A DNA stretch of 25,363 nucleotides from NCBI GenBank assembly GCA_934162325.1, contig CAKPIH010000014.1:1-25363 (forward strand), in the 5' to 3' direction. The notes beneath the pieces were generated by a model, which was not told the origin of the DNA, made no database searches, and was given only the letters and a program-made list of their open reading frames with translations. This document shows positions 22,897-25,363 of this stretch, piece by piece. The DNA is from an uncultured Bacilli bacterium. GTDB lineage: Bacteria > Bacillota_I > Bacilli_A > RF39 > UBA660. A program made the position numbers and the translations under genes. Each line of letters begins with the position of its first letter. Position 1 is the first letter of the stretch.

Positions 22897-24555
22897 TTAT
22901 TTATATTCTATAATACTATCTCCTACTAAATCAATCAAATCATCAATAGAAAACTTTTCTCTCTTATTATTAGCATTCTTTTCTATTTCTTTAACACTAT
23001 ATTTAATTCCTTTTTTTAAATCATCAATATATTTATTTTTAATACCTTTCCATCTATCGTTATCAACAGCAACAACATAAACCTTAGTATCAAAAAGTCT
23101 TTCTAATAATTTTTCAGTAACCTCTAAATTACTATTAATTCTACTTGCTGTAGAAGGATAATTACAAGATAAAATTACATATTGATTAGATCCAACTACA
23201 ATATTAGAATCCTTAAGTAACCCTGAAACAACAGAAAATTCTTCATCATCAATATAATCATCTAAACTATTCCATTTAGATTTAAATTCTTCTAATACAT
23301 TTTTTGAAGCCAAAGCCAAAGAATTATTAACTCTAAGTTCAACTTGGTCGTCAGAAATAGAACTATCTTTTATTTCCCGGGAAATATTTTCATTATTTTG
23401 GGAAATATTTTTATCTTTTTCCTCAATTATTTCCTGGGAAATAATTTTTTCACTACTTTTTTCACCATTTATCTCTATATTTCCAAATTTTAAATCAGAA
23501 TATTTAAGAATCGAAGTCATAAATATAATTGAACTATGATTAGAAATTTTTATAGAATTTTGTATACCATTAAGATTTTCTATTAAATCATATAAATCTT
23601 TATCATTATATTTATCAGAAACCAATTTGATATAATCATTTTTAGTAGAAATACTTGATAAAATATTAGCATTTTTATACAAAATAACATCTTTAAGAAA
23701 AATAAGCATTTCTTCAACAAATTTATTAATATCTTTTCCAGATTCATCTAAATAGTCAACAAATTCTATTAATTTAACCTTGTTATTATTCTTAATATTA
23801 TCTAATAATGTATAAAGTTCCTCATACGAAACCGAACCATTAACCTTGTAAACATCATCAATAGTAATATTATCATTAGAATATGCTACCAATTGATCTA
23901 AAAAGTTTATAGCATCCCTCATTCCGCCATCAGATAATCTTGCTATTTCATATAATGCATCATCATCTATAGTAATACCTTCAAGATTAGAAATTTCTCT
24001 AAGTCTTTCAACTATTTTTTTATCGTCAATCTTAGAAAATCTAAATTTTTGACATCTCGAAGCTATAGTTAATGGTATTTTATGAGGCTCTGTTGTGGCT
24101 AAAATAAATATAACATGACTAGGAGGTTCCTCCAAAGTCTTTAAAAGCGCATTAAATGCTTGTGTTGTAAGCATATGAACTTCATCTATTATATAGACCT
24201 TATATTTAGAATTACTAGGAACTAAATTAATTTTATCCCTTAATTCTCTGATTTCATCAACACCATTATTCGAAGCAGCATCTATTTCAACAATGTCATT
24301 ACTATTCAAATAATTAAGACAATTATAACATTTTCCACAAGGGTTACCATCCACTAAATTTTCACAATTAACTAATCTTGCAATAATTTTAGCAATAGTA
24401 GTCTTACCAGTTCCTCTAGGCCCACAAAAAAGATAAGCATGGGACACTTTTCCAGAAACAATAGCATTTTTAATAACAGTTACTACCTCTTCCTGCCCAT
24501 AAACACTATTAAAATCAACAGGTCTATACTTTCTATATAAAGCTAAATATCCCAT
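22897..24555 (-). CDS. dnaX: DNA polymerase III subunit tau/gamma
   Basis: This is the clamp-loader ATPase and replisome organiser. In the 552-residue product the AAA+ module has Walker A CGPRGTGKTTIAK (about 46), a zinc knuckle (CENLVDGNPCGKCYNC, about 64-79), Walker B IDEVHML and SRC motif ASRCQKF. Domain III continues to about 360. A hydrophilic Ser/Asn/Glu/Lys linker (about 360-410) contains related peptides ISQEI, ISQNN and ISREI, then comes the C-terminal polymerase-binding domain. Those peptides are encoded by DNA resembling Noc-binding sites (separate entries). The start has AGGAGG. Only the full-length tau form is supported; no convincing internal frameshift site was found. Confidence 0.97.
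   Translation of the reverse strand: MGYLALYRKYRPVDFNSVYGQEEVVTVIKNAIVSGKVSHAYLFCGPRGTGKTTIAKIIARLVNCENLVDGNPCGKCYNCLNYLNSNDIVEIDAASNNGVDEIRELRDKINLVPSNSKYKVYIIDEVHMLTTQAFNALLKTLEEPPSHVIFILATTEPHKIPLTIASRCQKFRFSKIDDKKIVERLREISNLEGITIDDDALYEIARLSDGGMRDAINFLDQLVAYSNDNITIDDVYKVNGSVSYEELYTLLDNIKNNNKVKLIEFVDYLDESGKDINKFVEEMLIFLKDVILYKNANILSSISTKNDYIKLVSDKYNDKDLYDLIENLNGIQNSIKISNHSSIIFMTSILKYSDLKFGNIEINGEKSSEKIISQEIIEEKDKNISQNNENISREIKDSSISDDQVELRVNNSLALASKNVLEEFKSKWNSLDDYIDDEEFSVVSGLLKDSNIVVGSNQYVILSCNYPSTASRINSNLEVTEKLLERLFDTKVYVVAVDNDRWKGIKNKYIDDLKKGIKYSVKEIEKNANNKREKFSIDDLIDLVGDSIIEYK
23372..23385. other. Noc-binding site, perfect palindrome, inside dnaX
   Basis: ATTTCCCGGGAAAT is identical to the Noc-binding consensus of B. 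subtilis; the flanking T and A extend it to a 16-base palindrome. It codes for ISREI (about residues 391-395) in the DnaX linker. Noc is a ParB-related nucleoid-occlusion protein, but its gene is not in this window. Confidence 0.7.
23400..23406. other. Noc-binding half site in dnaX
   Basis: GGGAAAT is the right half of the palindrome; the left half is not conserved. It codes for part of ISQNN. Its phase relative to the flanking sites is a multiple of three, so it is probably a decayed copy. Confidence 0.35.
23429..23442. other. Noc-binding-like site with one mismatch, in dnaX
   Basis: ATTTCCTGGGAAAT differs from the Noc consensus at one central base. It lies 57 bases from the perfect copy, in the same reading phase, and codes for ISQEI. 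Confidence 0.55.
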
Positions 24556-24575
24556 AAAATACCTCCTACATGAAT

Positions 24576-24581
24576 ATTATA
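24576..24581 (-). promoter_or_regulatory. Extended -10 promoter element for dnaX
   Basis: Minus strand TGTGGTATAAT in the tadA-dnaX gap, 21 bases upstream of the dnaX start. The -35 is weak. It would give dnaX and downstream genes a second promoter in addition to that of tadA. No SRP RNA gene fits here, unlike B. subtilis, because the gap is only 47 bases. Confidence 0.55.
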
Positions 24582-24602
24582 CCACATAAACCAAAGAAAA
24601 CA

Positions 24603-25031
24603 TCATTTTTTTCTCTTTTTTTTGAAAAAATCAGATAATATTTCAGAGCATTTACCATTTTTAATGTAATTCAAAGAAATATATGGTTCTACAGCCATTT
24701 TATCATACAATTGTACGCTTTGCCTTTTAGTACCATAATAGACATTTTTAATTCTACTCTCCATAATAGCTCCAACACACATCATACATGGCTCCAAAGT
24801 AACATATAAAGAGCATCCATCCAGCCTCCAACTCCCCAATTTCCTACAAGCTCTACTGATAGCCACTATCTCAGCATGCCTTATAGCATCATTTTCACTT
24901 TCTTTTTCATTGTATCCACAGGCAATGAGCTCATCTCCTCGAAATATAGCACAACCAACAGGTATTTCGTCTAATTCACAAGCAATCTTAGCCTGTTCAA
25001 ATGCCACTTCCAATTTATCAACATCTGTCAT
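24603..25031 (-). CDS. tadA: tRNA-specific adenosine deaminase TadA
   Basis: It deaminates A34 to inosine in the tRNA-Arg(ACG) wobble position. The 142-residue product has the zinc-binding deaminase motifs: HAE in NDAIRHAEIVAIS and PCxxC in LEPCMMCVGAIMESR, with PVGCAIFRG before them. The ATG at 25031 follows GGAGGAG at eight bases. An in-frame ATG at 25064 would add MFHVEHGGEDT, but those codons come from the parS site and the ribosome binding site, so it is rejected. The C-terminus ends in a basic run (FFKKKRKK). It is the first gene of the operon, as yaaJ precedes dnaX in B. subtilis. Confidence 0.95.
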   Translation of the reverse strand: MTDVDKLEVAFEQAKIACELDEIPVGCAIFRGDELIACGYNEKESENDAIRHAEIVAISRACRKLGSWRLDGCSLYVTLEPCMMCVGAIMESRIKNVYYGTKRQSVQLYDKMAVEPYISLNYIKNGKCSEILSDFFKKKRKK

Positions 25032-25047
25032 AGTATCTTCTCCTCCA

Positions 25048-25063
25048 TGTTCCACGTGAAACA
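25048..25063. other. parS-like ParB site 1, at the tadA leader
   Basis: TGTTCCACGTGAAACA fits the parS consensus TGTTNCACGTGAAACA exactly. It lies next to the tadA ribosome binding site, and its edge is where the tadA promoter would start transcription. Confidence 0.85.
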
Positions 25064-25070
25064 TAAAAAA

Positions 25071-25099
25071 ATATTATCATAGTAATTATCAAATTTCAA
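25071..25099 (-). promoter_or_regulatory. Sigma-A promoter of the tadA-dnaX operon
   Basis: Minus strand TTGAAA (25094-25099), 17 bases, TAATAT (25071-25076), with TGA before the -10. Predicted start near 25064, the first base outside parS site 1. Confidence 0.65.
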
Positions 25100-25140
25100 A
25101 ATATTAGATTTCAATTTGAACAATATATCTAAAAATCTCA

Positions 25141-25156
25141 TGTTTCACGTGGAACA
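25141..25156. other. parS-like ParB site 2
   Basis: TGTTTCACGTGGAACA on the plus strand is the reverse complement of site 1 and an exact consensus match when read on the minus strand. It lies in the gene-free right-edge region. Confidence 0.85.
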
Positions 25157-25209
25157 TGAGATAATAAAAAATATTAAAATAGTAATATTTTATCTTGTTG
25201 ATAACTTTA

Positions 25210-25225
25210 TGTTTCACGTGGAACA
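25210..25225. other. parS-like ParB site 3
   Basis: TGTTTCACGTGGAACA, identical to and oriented like site 2, 69 bases to its right. Beyond it (25226-25363) the region is AT-rich with no gene. It ends near TGTGGATAG (25346-25354), one base from a DnaA box on the minus strand. Confidence 0.85.
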
Positions 25226-25363
25226 TGGGGTATTTTTTTATAATTAAATCTACTATTAATAATAATCAATGACTATAATAATAAAAGTACTTAATTTAAA
25301 AATCACAAAAAAACATAAATAACATTTTAAAATAAACAAAAAAATTGTGGATAGATTCATGTT

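Noticed and set aside
23009..23018. A-rich slippery run in dnaX (TTA AAA AAA) as a programmed frameshift
   Set aside because: It lies only about 35 codons from the end of the gene, far from where a gamma form would be made, and runs of A are common in this composition.
25032..25064. Longer TadA N-terminus beginning MFHVEH at 25064
   Set aside because: Those codons are the parS site and the ribosome binding site. The ATG at 25031 has correctly spaced GGAGGAG, and the shorter form matches the family start.
1..25363. Mollicute origin with UGA read as tryptophan
   Set aside because: TGA ends the RDD and holB genes in overlapping ATGA junctions, tryptophans are encoded normally, and sporulation and cell-wall genes are present.

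Overview
The window is strongly AT-rich and densely packed, and every recognisable gene lies on the minus strand. The gene set is that of a low-GC spore-forming Firmicute (Bacilli or Erysipelotrichia-like). It has the sporulation genes spoIID, spoIIQ, spoIIID, spoVT and bofA, and close gene-order similarity to the origin-proximal part of the Bacillus subtilis chromosome. TGA is used as a stop (for example ending the RDD gene and holB), so the mollicute code is excluded. No mobile element, CRISPR array, tRNA or rRNA was seen.

Layout from right to left, which is the direction of transcription. The right edge (about 25065-25363) is a gene-free AT-rich segment with three parS-like ParB sites. One of these sits at the predicted transcription start of tadA. 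A long housekeeping operon follows: tadA, dnaX, ybaB, recR, bofA, holB, ricT (yaaT), yabB, rsmI, pth and mfd, ending in a terminator that overlaps the mfd stop. Next are spoVT with its own sigma-G-like promoter, a stretch with two tandem hairpins, and then a methionine T-box leader in front of dut-metG. A 55-residue membrane protein, tatD and a 3D-domain exported protein form the next unit, followed by spoIID-spoIIQ-spoIIID and mbl. The left third holds rpiB with a DUF1146 membrane protein, then dusB-RDD protein-lysS, then a YfcC-like carrier, and finally the first 375 codons of clpC, which runs off the left edge.

The genes cover tRNA modification and charging (tadA, yabB, dusB, metG, lysS, pth), replication and repair (dnaX, holB, recR, mfd, dut), rRNA methylation (rsmI), cell shape (mbl) and the mother-cell/forespore programme of sporulation. 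If the origin lies to the right, as the parS cluster and synteny suggest, all transcription runs with the replication fork.

The most notable signal is inside dnaX. The variable linker contains a perfect copy of the Noc-binding palindrome, a one-mismatch copy and a half site, all in the same reading phase. With the parS cluster about 1.7 kb away, this looks like an origin-proximal site where ParB and Noc might both load. Other points of interest are parS at the tadA start, dut under methionine T-box control, a SpoIIQ lacking its first zinc ligand, and a recurring extended -10 motif in four promoters.
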